Below are positions 23,730 through 37,091 of a stretch of 64,000 bases of DNA, in pieces; position 1 is the stretch's first letter, and each line of letters opens with the position of its first letter. Under the pieces are notes generated by a model, which was not told the DNA's origin, did not search any database, and saw only the letters and a program-made list of their open reading frames with translations. A program made the position numbers and the translations under genes. The stretch lies in the NCBI RefSeq assembly GCF_001570545.1, contig NZ_BBXD01000009.1, forward strand, positions 434,001 through 498,000, written 5' to 3'. The DNA is from Herbidospora mongoliensis. Its GTDB lineage: Bacteria > Actinomycetota > Actinomycetes > Streptosporangiales > Streptosporangiaceae.

Positions 23730-26201
23730 GTGAAGCGGTACTCCGGGGAGGCCCGGCGCGCGGTCGCGTTCCCTCTCGGCGGCTTCGGCACCGGACATGT
23801 GGCGCTGGCCGGTGATGGGGCGCTGCGGCAGTGGCAGCTCGGCGGGGTGCCGAACCATCGCGGGTTCCTGCCCGACAGCTTCTTCGCCCTGCGGGTGTCG
23901 TCGACCGAGCCACCGGACGACGTGGTGCGGCTGCTGCGGAGTGACCCGGTACCGCCCTCCTCCGATCCAGCGCCCAACGTGTCCGACGCCGAGGTGCCCG
24001 ACCTGGGGAGACTTCCTTCCTGGCCGACCGTGGAAGCCACCGAGTTCCAGGCTGCCTACCCCTTCGCAGAGGTCACCTACCTGGACTCCGCGCTTCCGGT
24101 GGCGGTGTCGTTGTCAGGGTTCACGCCTTTCGTGCCGCTTGACGCCGACGCGAGTTCGCTGCCGCTGGTGCGCTATCGGTTCACGTTGACGAACACGAGT
24201 GCCGAGTTCCGGCACGGGTTCCTGCTCGGCACGCTGCAGAACGGGGTGGGATGGGACGGAGTGACCCCCATCGACGGGACCCGGGGCGCCGGTTACGGCG
24301 GGAACGTGAACCGCCTGCTCAGGAGGCCCGGGCAGACCGGTGTGCTGATGGACAACCCCTCGCTCCGGGAGACCGACGAGGGTTACGGCGAGATGCTGCT
24401 CTGGACAGACGCCCCCGCCCTCGCGTTCCCCCGGGGGGTCAGCGCGGACGCGCTGCTGCGTTTCGCGGAGACCGTGAAACTGGTGACGCCGGTACAGCTT
24501 GGGGACTTCTCCGACGCCGCGCTCAGGGCGGCGCTGGCAGACGGGGCTTCGCCGATGAGGGCACCCGCCGGGCCGAGCCCGGCCGGGTTCACCTGGGACG
24601 CCGGGCTGGCCGCCGCCTTCGCGCTGGCTCCGGGCGAGACGAAGACGATCGACATCGTGCACGCCTGGTGGTTCCCCAACCGGTTCGCCGACTTCGACCG
24701 GTTCGGGCCGACTCCTTCGTATGCCGGGAGCCGATTCTGGGTGGGCAACCACTACGCGACCCGGTTCGGAGGCGCGGTCGACGTGCTCGATGCCTATCTG
24801 GCCGACCGTGATCGCCTTGATTCGGCGTCCCGTGACTGGGCTTCGGCGGTGGCGGACAGTGACCTTCCTGAGCAGCTGAAAGACGTGATCTCGGCTCAGG
24901 GGACGCTCATCAGGTCGCCCTCGCTGTTCCGGACCGCCGACGGGCGGGCCTACGGGTTCGAGGGTGCGCTCGGGGCCTCGACCCGGAACTGGAACGGGGA
25001 CGTGGGCGGGTCGTGCCCGTTGAACTGCAACCACGTCTTCAACTACGAGCAGGCGCTGGCGCGGCTGTTTCCGGCGCTCGGGCGGGACATGCGGGAGACC
25101 GAGTTCGCCGTCCAGGCTCCCGACGGGTCGATTCCGCATCGGGTCGCGCTGCCGCTCTATCTGCCGCAATATCACGACGTCGCCATCGGAGGTCCTGTCC
25201 GGCCGGCGTTGGACGGGATGCTGGGGGCGGTGCTCAAGACGTACAGGACGGTTCTGGACGGATCGGGGCTGGACTGGCTCCGCGACCAGTGGCCTTCGCT
25301 GCGGCGGTTGATGGAGCACATCACCCGCACCTGGGATCCGGACGGAACCGGCATTCTGCGCGGCGACCAGCCCTGCACCTACGACATCAGCCTGCACGGA
25401 CCGAACATGTTCGTCGGCGGGCTGTGGCTGGCGGCGCTGCGGGCGATGGAGGAGATGGCGCGGCTCGTCGAACCGGAGGAGGCCGCGGGGTTCGCGCGGC
25501 TGTTCGCGCTGGGGCGCGACGGGTATGACGAGCTGCTCTGGACCGGCGAGTACTACGGCCAGCCCGACACCGGCGAGGAGCACGACTTCGGCCAGGGGTG
25601 CCTGTCGGACCAGCTTCTCGGCCAGTGGTGGGCCCACCAGCTCGACCTCGGCCACATCCTGCCCGCCGACCGGGTCAGGACCGCGCTGAAATCGATCGTT
25701 CGGTACAACCTGCGCACCGGGTTCGAGCCGCACGGCTTCCGCGAGTTCGCCGACGGGTCCGAGACGGGTCTGGTGGTCTGCACCTGGCCGCACGGCGGGC
25801 GGCCCGCCGTTCCGCTGCGTTACTGCGACGAGGTCTGGACGGGCGTGGAATACCAGGTCGCGGCCGGTTGCCTGTACGAAGGCCTGACGGACGAGGCGTT
25901 CCGGATCCTCGACGGGCTGCGGGAACGCTACGACGGGACCCGGCGGAACCCGTTCAACGAGATCGAGTGCGGGGATCACTACGTGCGCGCGATGGCCGGA
26001 TGGTCGCTGCTCGACGCCTACACGGGGTTCCACCGCGATCCCGCGACCGGGGAGATCACCGCCGGCCGGCCGGGAAGGTTCCCGTTCGTCGCGGGGACCG
26101 GATGGGGGCTGGTGACCGTGTCCCCCGATGCGGAGACCTCGGTGGAGATTCTGGGCGGAGAGCTCCAAGAGGGCGCTTGGGGTGTAGCCGCACGCGGCTG
26201 A
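23730..26201 (+). CDS. GH116-type glycoside hydrolase (GBA2/DUF608 superfamily)
   Basis: An 823-aa cytosolic protein without a signal peptide. The N-terminal beta domain starts at once with the family's AVAFPLGGFGTGHVALAGDG. The C-terminal (alpha/alpha)6 domain carries SCPLNCNHVFNYEQALARLF, TYDISLHGPNMFVGGLWLAA and RYCDEVWTGVEYQVAAGCLY, where the Asp of DEVW matches the acid/base of human GBA2. The segment aligned by eye with the GBA2 nucleophile reads LFPALGRDMRE, where I expected Glu at the Gly. GTG 23730 follows GGAAAGG; ATG 23706 is possible but lies inside the operator. Family members cleave beta-glucosides or related beta-linked sugars. Control by the adjacent LacI and palindrome suggests it digests the imported oligosaccharide inside the cell. 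Confidence 0.8.
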   Translation: MKRYSGEARRAVAFPLGGFGTGHVALAGDGALRQWQLGGVPNHRGFLPDSFFALRVSSTEPPDDVVRLLRSDPVPPSSDPAPNVSDAEVPDLGRLPSWPTVEATEFQAAYPFAEVTYLDSALPVAVSLSGFTPFVPLDADASSLPLVRYRFTLTNTSAEFRHGFLLGTLQNGVGWDGVTPIDGTRGAGYGGNVNRLLRRPGQTGVLMDNPSLRETDEGYGEMLLWTDAPALAFPRGVSADALLRFAETVKLVTPVQLGDFSDAALRAALADGASPMRAPAGPSPAGFTWDAGLAAAFALAPGETKTIDIVHAWWFPNRFADFDRFGPTPSYAGSRFWVGNHYATRFGGAVDVLDAYLADRDRLDSASRDWASAVADSDLPEQLKDVISAQGTLIRSPSLFRTADGRAYGFEGALGASTRNWNGDVGGSCPLNCNHVFNYEQALARLFPALGRDMRETEFAVQAPDGSIPHRVALPLYLPQYHDVAIGGPVRPALDGMLGAVLKTYRTVLDGSGLDWLRDQWPSLRRLMEHITRTWDPDGTGILRGDQPCTYDISLHGPNMFVGGLWLAALRAMEEMARLVEPEEAAGFARLFALGRDGYDELLWTGEYYGQPDTGEEHDFGQGCLSDQLLGQWWAHQLDLGHILPADRVRTALKSIVRYNLRTGFEPHGFREFADGSETGLVVCTWPHGGRPAVPLRYCDEVWTGVEYQVAAGCLYEGLTDEAFRILDGLRERYDGTRRNPFNEIECGDHYVRAMAGWSLLDAYTGFHRDPATGEITAGRPGRFPFVAGTGWGLVTVSPDAETSVEILGGELQEGAWGVAARG

Positions 26202-26413
26202 TCCATAGACCGACAAAGCCATGCGCTCCCTGCCGAGGTGCTGAGCGGGATGGTGGAGAGCGACCTCGTGTCGCTCATCCACTCCTGGTCGATCGCGCGG
26301 CCGGTCATCACCACGATGAGCCGGCCGTCGGGGTGGACGAATAGGGCCGCTCCTCCGGGCGCGACGGCGACGATCTCCTTGAAGACGTTCCGCATGGCGT
26401 TGGGGACGTCCCG

Positions 26414-31516
<5,103 letters not shown>

Positions 31517-31530
31517 GAATCCTCCCGTGC

Positions 31531-32706
31531 TCAGGTCAGCCGCAGCGGCAACCGGCGTGGGCCGCCGACGACGAGTGAGTCCAGCCGTTCGACGGGGCCG
31601 TCGAGGGTGACGTCCCGGACCTGGGCGAGGACCTCGCGCAGGACGGCGCGGATCTCCAGCTTCGCGAGCTGGGTGCCGACGCAGTAATGGGGCCCGATGC
31701 CCAGGGCCAGGTGGCGGTTGGGGCCGCGGGTCACGTCGAAGACCTGGGGGTCGGTGAACTGGGCGGCGTCGCGGTTGGCCGACGGCAGCCAGCAGACCAG
31801 CAGGTCGCCTTCGGCGACGGCCCGGCCGCCGAGGTCGACCGGGCGGGTGGCCCGGCGCATGGTGTGGATGCCGGACGACGTGAAGCGCAGAATCTCGTCG
31901 ACGGCGGTGGCCCAGACCCCGTCGAAGTCGGCGCGGAGCCGCTCCCACTGCGCCGGGTGCTCCAGGAGCGCGAGCATACCGGCGGCCAGGGTCTGCCGGA
32001 CGTTCTCCGTGCCACCCACGAACAGGCTGTCGCAGTTGAGCACGACGTCGTCGACGGGGAGCGGCTCGCCGTCGACGGTGACCTGGGTGAGCACGCTCAC
32101 CAGGTCGTCGCCGGGGTTCTCGCGGCGGTCGAGGGCCAGATCGGTGAAGTATTCGAGGATCTGCAGGTGGGCCAGGCTGCGTTCGGTGGCGGTGCCGGCG
32201 CAGAACGCGTCCCAGGCCCACTCGACGAGGTCGGGCCGGTCTCCGGCCGGGATGCCGAGGAAGGAGCAGACGACCTCGACCGGCAGCCGGGCGGCCACAT
32301 CCGCGACGAAGTCGACGCGCCCGGCGGCGAGGCCCTCCTTCACGGCCGTCTGGGCGACGGCGTTCATCGATTCGGTGAGCCGCCGCAGGTTGCGCGGGGC
32401 GAACCACCCGGCGACCGCCTCGCGCAGCACCTGGTGGCGGGCCGGGGCGGCCAGTGCGAGCGTCCGCCCGCCGCCGGGGTCGGCGCCCTGCGCCAGGGGG
32501 CGCAGCAGGATGCCGGAGGCGGAGCTGAAGACCACTGGGTCGCGCAGCACCTCCCTGACCTCGTCGTGCCGGGTCAGCGACCAGAACCCGGGGAAGTCGC
32601 CGGGTTCGTGCCAGTGGACGGGGGCGTGGTCGCGCATCCACGCCCAGACCTCGTGGGCGCGGTCGTCGCGGTGGGTCGCGCCGTCGAGCAGGACGTCGGG
32701 GTTCAC
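31531..32706 (-). CDS. Cytochrome P450, probable beta-hydroxylase of a carrier-bound amino acid
   Basis: A 391-aa soluble P450. The I-helix region reads NCDSLFVGGTENVRQ, the ExxR motif is EILR in AVDEILRF, and the haem loop is GIGPHYCVG with Cys342 as ligand; the usual Phe at the loop start is replaced. Start GTG 32706 overlaps the stop of the A-T protein (GTGA). An A-T didomain directly coupled to a P450 is the arrangement of NovH/NovI- and NikP1/NikQ-type systems, where the P450 hydroxylates the beta carbon of the aminoacyl-T intermediate. The pairing is seen; the reaction is inferred. It would need a ferredoxin and reductase from elsewhere. Confidence 0.88.
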   Translation of the reverse strand: MNPDVLLDGATHRDDRAHEVWAWMRDHAPVHWHEPGDFPGFWSLTRHDEVREVLRDPVVFSSASGILLRPLAQGADPGGGRTLALAAPARHQVLREAVAGWFAPRNLRRLTESMNAVAQTAVKEGLAAGRVDFVADVAARLPVEVVCSFLGIPAGDRPDLVEWAWDAFCAGTATERSLAHLQILEYFTDLALDRRENPGDDLVSVLTQVTVDGEPLPVDDVVLNCDSLFVGGTENVRQTLAAGMLALLEHPAQWERLRADFDGVWATAVDEILRFTSSGIHTMRRATRPVDLGGRAVAEGDLLVCWLPSANRDAAQFTDPQVFDVTRGPNRHLALGIGPHYCVGTQLAKLEIRAVLREVLAQVRDVTLDGPVERLDSLVVGGPRRLPLRLT

Positions 32707-34337
32707 CGTTCACCCTCCAGGAGTGCGAGCTGCTCGTCGAGGGTGGCGTGGAGGTAGAGCTCCTTCGCGGTGATCCGGCGTCCGGCCAGGGCGCTGAGCG
32801 TGCGGGCCAGTTTGAGCACGGACAGGGAGTTGCCCCCCAGCGCGAAGAAGTTGGCGCCCGCCACCGCCTGCCCGGCGCTGACCCCGAGCGCCTCGGCCCA
32901 GGCCAGCGCGATCCGCTCGGCCGGCCCGGCGTCTTCTGGGACGCGTAACCGGTCCTTGTCGATCTTGTCGTGGGCGGTGCGCGGCAGCGTCTCGACGACC
33001 ACGACCTGGTCGGGCACCAGAGCGGGACCCAGCAGCGCGGTCACCGTCGGCCGGACGGACGCGGCGTCGCCGGTCACGAACGCGCGGCAGATCGAGGTCG
33101 CCTCGTCGTAGGTCACGGCCGCGGCCAGGACGCCCGGGGCCGAGGCGACCGCGGCCTCGATGGTCTCCAGGTTGACCCGGACGCCACGCATCTTGACCTC
33201 GTTGTCGAGCCGCCCGACGAACTCCAGCTCGCCGTCCGGCGTGCGGCGGCCGAGGTCACCGGTCAGGTAGCGGCCGTCGACGAACACGGCCGCCGTCTGG
33301 GCGGGGTCGCCGACGTAGCCGGCGGTCACCCCCGGTCCGGAGATCGCGATCTGCCCGACCTCCCCGTCGGGGACGGGCCGCCGCGCGGCGTCCAGCAGGT
33401 CGATGGTCGTGCCCGGGATCGGCTTGCCGATGAGGGGAGCCTGCGGCCGGTCGTAGAAGCGGTAGGTGGCCCAGATCGTGCACTCCGTCGGGCCGTACTC
33501 GTTGCACAGCGCCACCCCCGGCAGGGACGCGAAGTGCTGGTCGATGACGCCCCGGGTGAGGGCCTCCCCCGCGCAGATCGCGACCTTCAGGGTGTACGGC
33601 AGGGTGTGCGGCCGGTCGGCCAGCACGCGGACCAGCTCGCCGTGGAAGCTCGGCACGGTGAGCGTGTGCGTGACGGAGTGGCGCACGACGAGCCCGGCGA
33701 TGGCGTCGGGGTCGCGGCGCTCGGTGTCGTCGGCGATCACCAGGTGGCCGCCGGTGGTCAGGGCTCCCCAGACGGGCGTCATCGCGCCGTCGAAGTGGAG
33801 CGGGAACAGCAGCAGGAAGACCGGCTCACCGTGGGCCGCGTGGACGGTCAGGCGCGCGGCGTTGGCGTAGGCCAGATTGGCCCGCGACACCGAGACGCCC
33901 TTGGGCCGGCCGGTGCTGCCGGAGGTGTGCAGGACATAGGCCTCGCCCTCGGCCGGGGCCGGGGCGTACCGGTCGTCGCGGGTCAGCTCACCCGACAGGG
34001 GGTCGGCCACCAGGGCGATCCCGGCCGACTCCCTGATGTAGTCGGTCGTGCTCTCCGGATTGTCCGGGTTGAGCAGCACGAACGAGTGGCCTGCCAGGGC
34101 GACGCCCAGCAGCTGGACGATGGTCGTGACGGTCCGGTGGGCGGTCACGCCGATCCGCTGCGGCGGCAGGCCCGTCAGATCGGCCGCGAAGGCGCGGGCG
34201 AGCCGGACGAGTTCGGCGTAGGCGAGGGTCTGGCCGCCGAGGGTGACGGCCGGGTCTCCCGGACGCCGGCGGGCGGTCTCCACCACCGCTTGATCCACTA
34301 ATGATTCAGTCGAATAAGAGATGCGTCTGTCCCCCAT
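32703..34337 (-). CDS. Adenylation-thiolation didomain (A-T) protein
   Basis: A 544-aa protein if started at ATG 34337; GTG 34394 would add 19 residues. The A domain (about 15-450) has AYVLHTSGSTGRPKG, EYGPTECTIWATY and HDKIDKDRLR; the T domain has FFALGGNS with Ser near 504. The pocket by motif anchoring is D-G-T-L-A-C-E-I-W. The Glu at position 322 and the following I-W recall His-activating A domains paired with P450s, but this is from memory and tentative. It activates an amino acid, holds it on its own T domain for the P450, and must then hand it to the synthetase, possibly to the A-less module of the gene at 26414. Confidence 0.88.
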   Translation of the reverse strand: MGDRRISYSTESLVDQAVVETARRRPGDPAVTLGGQTLAYAELVRLARAFAADLTGLPPQRIGVTAHRTVTTIVQLLGVALAGHSFVLLNPDNPESTTDYIRESAGIALVADPLSGELTRDDRYAPAPAEGEAYVLHTSGSTGRPKGVSVSRANLAYANAARLTVHAAHGEPVFLLLFPLHFDGAMTPVWGALTTGGHLVIADDTERRDPDAIAGLVVRHSVTHTLTVPSFHGELVRVLADRPHTLPYTLKVAICAGEALTRGVIDQHFASLPGVALCNEYGPTECTIWATYRFYDRPQAPLIGKPIPGTTIDLLDAARRPVPDGEVGQIAISGPGVTAGYVGDPAQTAAVFVDGRYLTGDLGRRTPDGELEFVGRLDNEVKMRGVRVNLETIEAAVASAPGVLAAAVTYDEATSICRAFVTGDAASVRPTVTALLGPALVPDQVVVVETLPRTAHDKIDKDRLRVPEDAGPAERIALAWAEALGVSAGQAVAGANFFALGGNSLSVLKLARTLSALAGRRITAKELYLHATLDEQLALLEGER

Positions 34338-34410
34338 GGCGGCCGACTGTAACACGCCGGGTAATTGATTCTTCAAATGACTGGTAGCCCCCACACTTCC
34401 ACCTTGGCGC

Positions 34411-34444
34411 TTCTCCGTATATCCCGCGTATATTCTCCGTATAT
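34411..34444. promoter_or_regulatory. Direct repeat pair in the divergent NRPS promoter region
   Basis: TTCTCCGTATAT occurs at 34411-34422 and again at 34433-34444, a 22-bp period equal to about two helical turns, with a related CGCGTATAT between (34425-34433). Direct repeats two turns apart are typical of SARP or response-regulator sites. They lie 17 bp before the alternative A-T start at 34394 and about 160 bp before the plus-strand promoter. The surrounding gap is clearly more AT-rich than the genes. Confidence 0.5.
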
Positions 34445-34604
34445 GGCACCCCTATCTTCGCGAAGTGTTTCAGCATTCAACTATCCAGGAGCCCACAGAA
34501 TGTCTCGACTCTGTGACACAACCGGCTCTTAAGCTGGGCTTTTGATCAGGTAGGGCGGCTTTTCCATGATCCGAGCACCCCTATTTCCCGACCCGTCCGG
34601 TTGC

Positions 34605-34634
34605 TTGCCGAATTCTCCGACCGTTTGCTAGCGT
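34605..34634 (+). promoter_or_regulatory. Candidate promoter of the plus-strand NRPS arm
   Basis: TTGCCG (34605-34610), an 18-bp spacer and TAGCGT (34629-34634) resemble an HrdB promoter. It lies about 100 bp before the GTG of the methyltransferase, first gene of a chain of overlapping genes that runs to 57455. Confidence 0.55.
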
Positions 34635-34733
34635 GCCGGGCGACGGGGTTCGAGTTTCTTTACGATGTTCACTTCCACGCGGGGGATCCAATTCGTGGGT
34701 GCTGATCTCTGCGTGCATTCTCGAAGGAGAGCC

Positions 34734-35762
34734 GTGACGCACGATTTCGAGTTGCGTCTCATTTCCGCCATTCAACCGGTGCGCCATTTCTTTCTGGCGC
34801 AGGTCCTCGAGTTCGCCATGACCAGCGGCCTCATGGACGCCCTCGACGACACCGTGGAGTCCAAGCCCGGCGACCTGGCCGCGCGGTTACGCATGGACGC
34901 CGGCCGGCTGACCGGTCTGCTCCGCTACCTGGCGGCCGAGGGGGTGGTCACGGGCCCGGAGGACCGGCCGGCGCTGACCGCGAAGGGCCGCGAGTTCCTG
35001 GCGTTCCGCCCCTGGTACGAACTGCTGATCGGCGGTTACGGGGCCACCCTGCTCGAACTGCCGCAGGTGATGGCCGACCGGGGCGTCTTCGCCTCCAGGA
35101 ACGGCACGATGGTCGGGCGCGGCAGCTGCGGTATCAGCCGATACGACGCGATCCCGCTGGTCCGGCGGCTGCTCGCGACCCTGCCCGCCCCACCCGACGC
35201 CGTCGTCGACCTCGGCTGCGGCGACGGCACGTTCCTGCTCGACCTGTGCGCCGACGGCATCCGCGGGGTGGGGGCCGACCCCGACCCGGGCAACATCGAG
35301 GGGGCCCGGCTCGCCGCCGCCGGACGCGGCCTCGACCGTACCGTCGAGTTCGTCGTCGCCACCGCCGAGGACTACATGGCCGGGATCTCCGGACAGGACG
35401 GCGCGCCCTGCTTCATCACCGCCTTCTCACTCCAGGAGGTGCTGGAGCAGCAGGGGCGAGAGGCCACCGCGGAGGTCGTGCGCAAGGCCATCACCTGCGC
35501 GCCCGGCGCGCGCCTGGCGATCGTCGAGGTCGACCACCGGCCGCTCGACCCGGGCGTCACCCGCCACGGGCTGGGCCTGGCCTACTACAACCCGTACTAC
35601 CTCCTGCACCAGATCACCGAGCAGCGCCTGGAGCGCCGCGCGTTCTGGGAGGGCCTCATCGACGAGGCAGGGGGCGTGGTCGACGAATGCCTCACCACCG
35701 ACGTCAGCGTCGACTCCACCGGCCTGGAACTGGGGTTCCTCGTCCGTGCCGCGAGCGCCTGA
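34734..35762 (+). CDS. SAM-dependent C-methyltransferase, alpha-keto-acid type (MrsA/MppJ-like)
   Basis: A 342-aa protein. An N-terminal helical dimerisation and winged-helix region (AIQPVRHFFLAQVLEF, then AARLRMDAGRLTGLLRYL) precedes the Rossmann SAM domain with VVDLGCGDGTFLLDL at 157-171. The C-terminal YYNPYYLLHQITEQRLE (284-300) resembles the 2-ketoarginine and phenylpyruvate methyltransferases that install beta-methyl groups on amino-acid-derived keto acids. GTG 34734 follows GAAGGAGA; an upstream ATG at 34665 is in frame but lacks support. With the aminotransferase at 42863 it could make a beta-methyl amino acid by the MrsA/MrsB logic. Which keto acid is used is not readable. Confidence 0.75.
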   Translation: MTHDFELRLISAIQPVRHFFLAQVLEFAMTSGLMDALDDTVESKPGDLAARLRMDAGRLTGLLRYLAAEGVVTGPEDRPALTAKGREFLAFRPWYELLIGGYGATLLELPQVMADRGVFASRNGTMVGRGSCGISRYDAIPLVRRLLATLPAPPDAVVDLGCGDGTFLLDLCADGIRGVGADPDPGNIEGARLAAAGRGLDRTVEFVVATAEDYMAGISGQDGAPCFITAFSLQEVLEQQGREATAEVVRKAITCAPGARLAIVEVDHRPLDPGVTRHGLGLAYYNPYYLLHQITEQRLERRAFWEGLIDEAGGVVDECLTTDVSVDSTGLELGFLVRAASA

Positions 35763-35804
35763 AAGCCGACCGACCATCACCGCATCCTCACGGAGAGAGC
35801 CACC

Positions 35805-37091
35805 GTGTCCATGACATCGACCGGGCTGTGGCGGCAGCCGGACTTCCGCAACCTCTGGCTGGGGCAGACCTCGTCCATGTTCGCCGCGAACATGATCGCG
35901 GTGATGCTCCCGCTCCTGGCCACCCAGTTGCTCGACGCCTCGGTGTTCGAGGTCGGCGTGCTGGCGGCCGCGGGGCACTTACCCTATTTGCTGATCAGCC
36001 TGTTCGCCGGGGTGTGGCTCGATCGCCGGCCCAAGCGGCCGACCGTGGCCCTCGCCGACGCGCTGCGGGCCGTCCTGCTGGTCGCCATCCCGGTCGGATG
36101 GTGGCAGGAGTGGCTGAGCGTGCCGCTGCTGGCGGCGCTGGCGTTCCTCATCGGCGTGTGCAGCGTGGTGTCCGACATCGGCAGCGCCTCCCTGCTCCCG
36201 TTCCTGGTCGACCGCGACGACCTGATCGAGGGCAACAGCAAGCTGGAGCTGAGCGCGTCGGCCTCCAGCATCGGCGGGCACGCCATCGCCGGCGCGGCCT
36301 TCCAGTTCCTCACCGGGCCGGTCGCCATGGTGGTCAACTCGGTGCTGTTCGCGCTCTCCGCGCTGTTCACCGGGCTGATCAGGAAGAAGGAGGAGCCGGC
36401 CGAGGTCGAGGAGGGCCAGTCGATCTGGACGGACATGGCCGAGGGCATCCGGTTCGTGATCGGGCACGTGACGGTCCGCACGCTGATCCTCGCCACCCTG
36501 ATCGTCAACTTCTTCACCGCGCTGGCCGAGCCCGCGTCCCTCACCTTCGTCACCAAGACGCTCGGCATCGCCCCCGTCTGGGTCGGCGTGATCTTCGCGT
36601 CCTCCGGGGCGGGCGCCCTGCTGGGCGCGATGCTGGCCGGGCCGATCAGCGCGCGCCTGCCGCTGGGCCGGCTGCTGATCCTCACCTCGGCGGTCGCCGC
36701 CCTCGCCTCGCTGCTCACGCCGCTGGCCACGTTCATGCCGGTGCCGGTCGCGGTCGCCCTGCTGGTCGTCATGTACACGGTCGACGCGGCCGTGATCGTC
36801 GTCTACAACATCAACGTCCGCGCCTACCGCGCGGCCATCACCCCCGACGCCTACCAGGGCCGCATGAACGCCGCCGCCCGGATGGCGGTGCTGAGCCTGG
36901 TGCCGGTCGGCGTCCTGCTCGGCGGCGGGCTGGGCATGCTCGTCGGGGTTCCGTGGGCGCTGGCCCTGGCCTCCCTCGGCATGTTCCTGTCCACCGTGGT
37001 GCTGGCCGCCTCCCACATCCGCCGGGTGGAGCGCATCCCCGACCTGGAGCCCCGGGAGCCCGTGGCCGACGTCGTCAGGGAGGAAGGGTGA
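35805..37091 (+). CDS. MFS transporter, probable peptide exporter
   Basis: A 428-aa protein with about twelve hydrophobic segments in two halves joined by a charged central loop (RKKEEPAEVEEGQSIWTDMA, about 190-210). It starts FRNLWLGQTSSMFAANMIAV, typical of the MFS-3/enterobactin-exporter (EntS-like) subgroup seen in many NRPS clusters, and shows ISLFAGVWLDRRPKRP as motif A after helix 2. It should export the finished peptide and may confer self-protection. GTG 35805 follows GGAGAGAG and the stop overlaps the next gene's GTG (GTGA), placing it in the biosynthetic operon. Confidence 0.88.
   Translation: MSMTSTGLWRQPDFRNLWLGQTSSMFAANMIAVMLPLLATQLLDASVFEVGVLAAAGHLPYLLISLFAGVWLDRRPKRPTVALADALRAVLLVAIPVGWWQEWLSVPLLAALAFLIGVCSVVSDIGSASLLPFLVDRDDLIEGNSKLELSASASSIGGHAIAGAAFQFLTGPVAMVVNSVLFALSALFTGLIRKKEEPAEVEEGQSIWTDMAEGIRFVIGHVTVRTLILATLIVNFFTALAEPASLTFVTKTLGIAPVWVGVIFASSGAGALLGAMLAGPISARLPLGRLLILTSAVAALASLLTPLATFMPVPVAVALLVVMYTVDAAVIVVYNINVRAYRAAITPDAYQGRMNAAARMAVLSLVPVGVLLGGGLGMLVGVPWALALASLGMFLSTVVLAASHIRRVERIPDLEPREPVADVVREEG

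Noticed and set aside
26018-26395. Minus-strand frame of 125 codons after the NRPS stop, starting MRNVFKEIVAVAPGGAALF
   Set aside because: It overlaps the end of the GH116 gene by 184 nt, has no ribosome site and shows no recognisable family; only the first 40 residues look protein-like.
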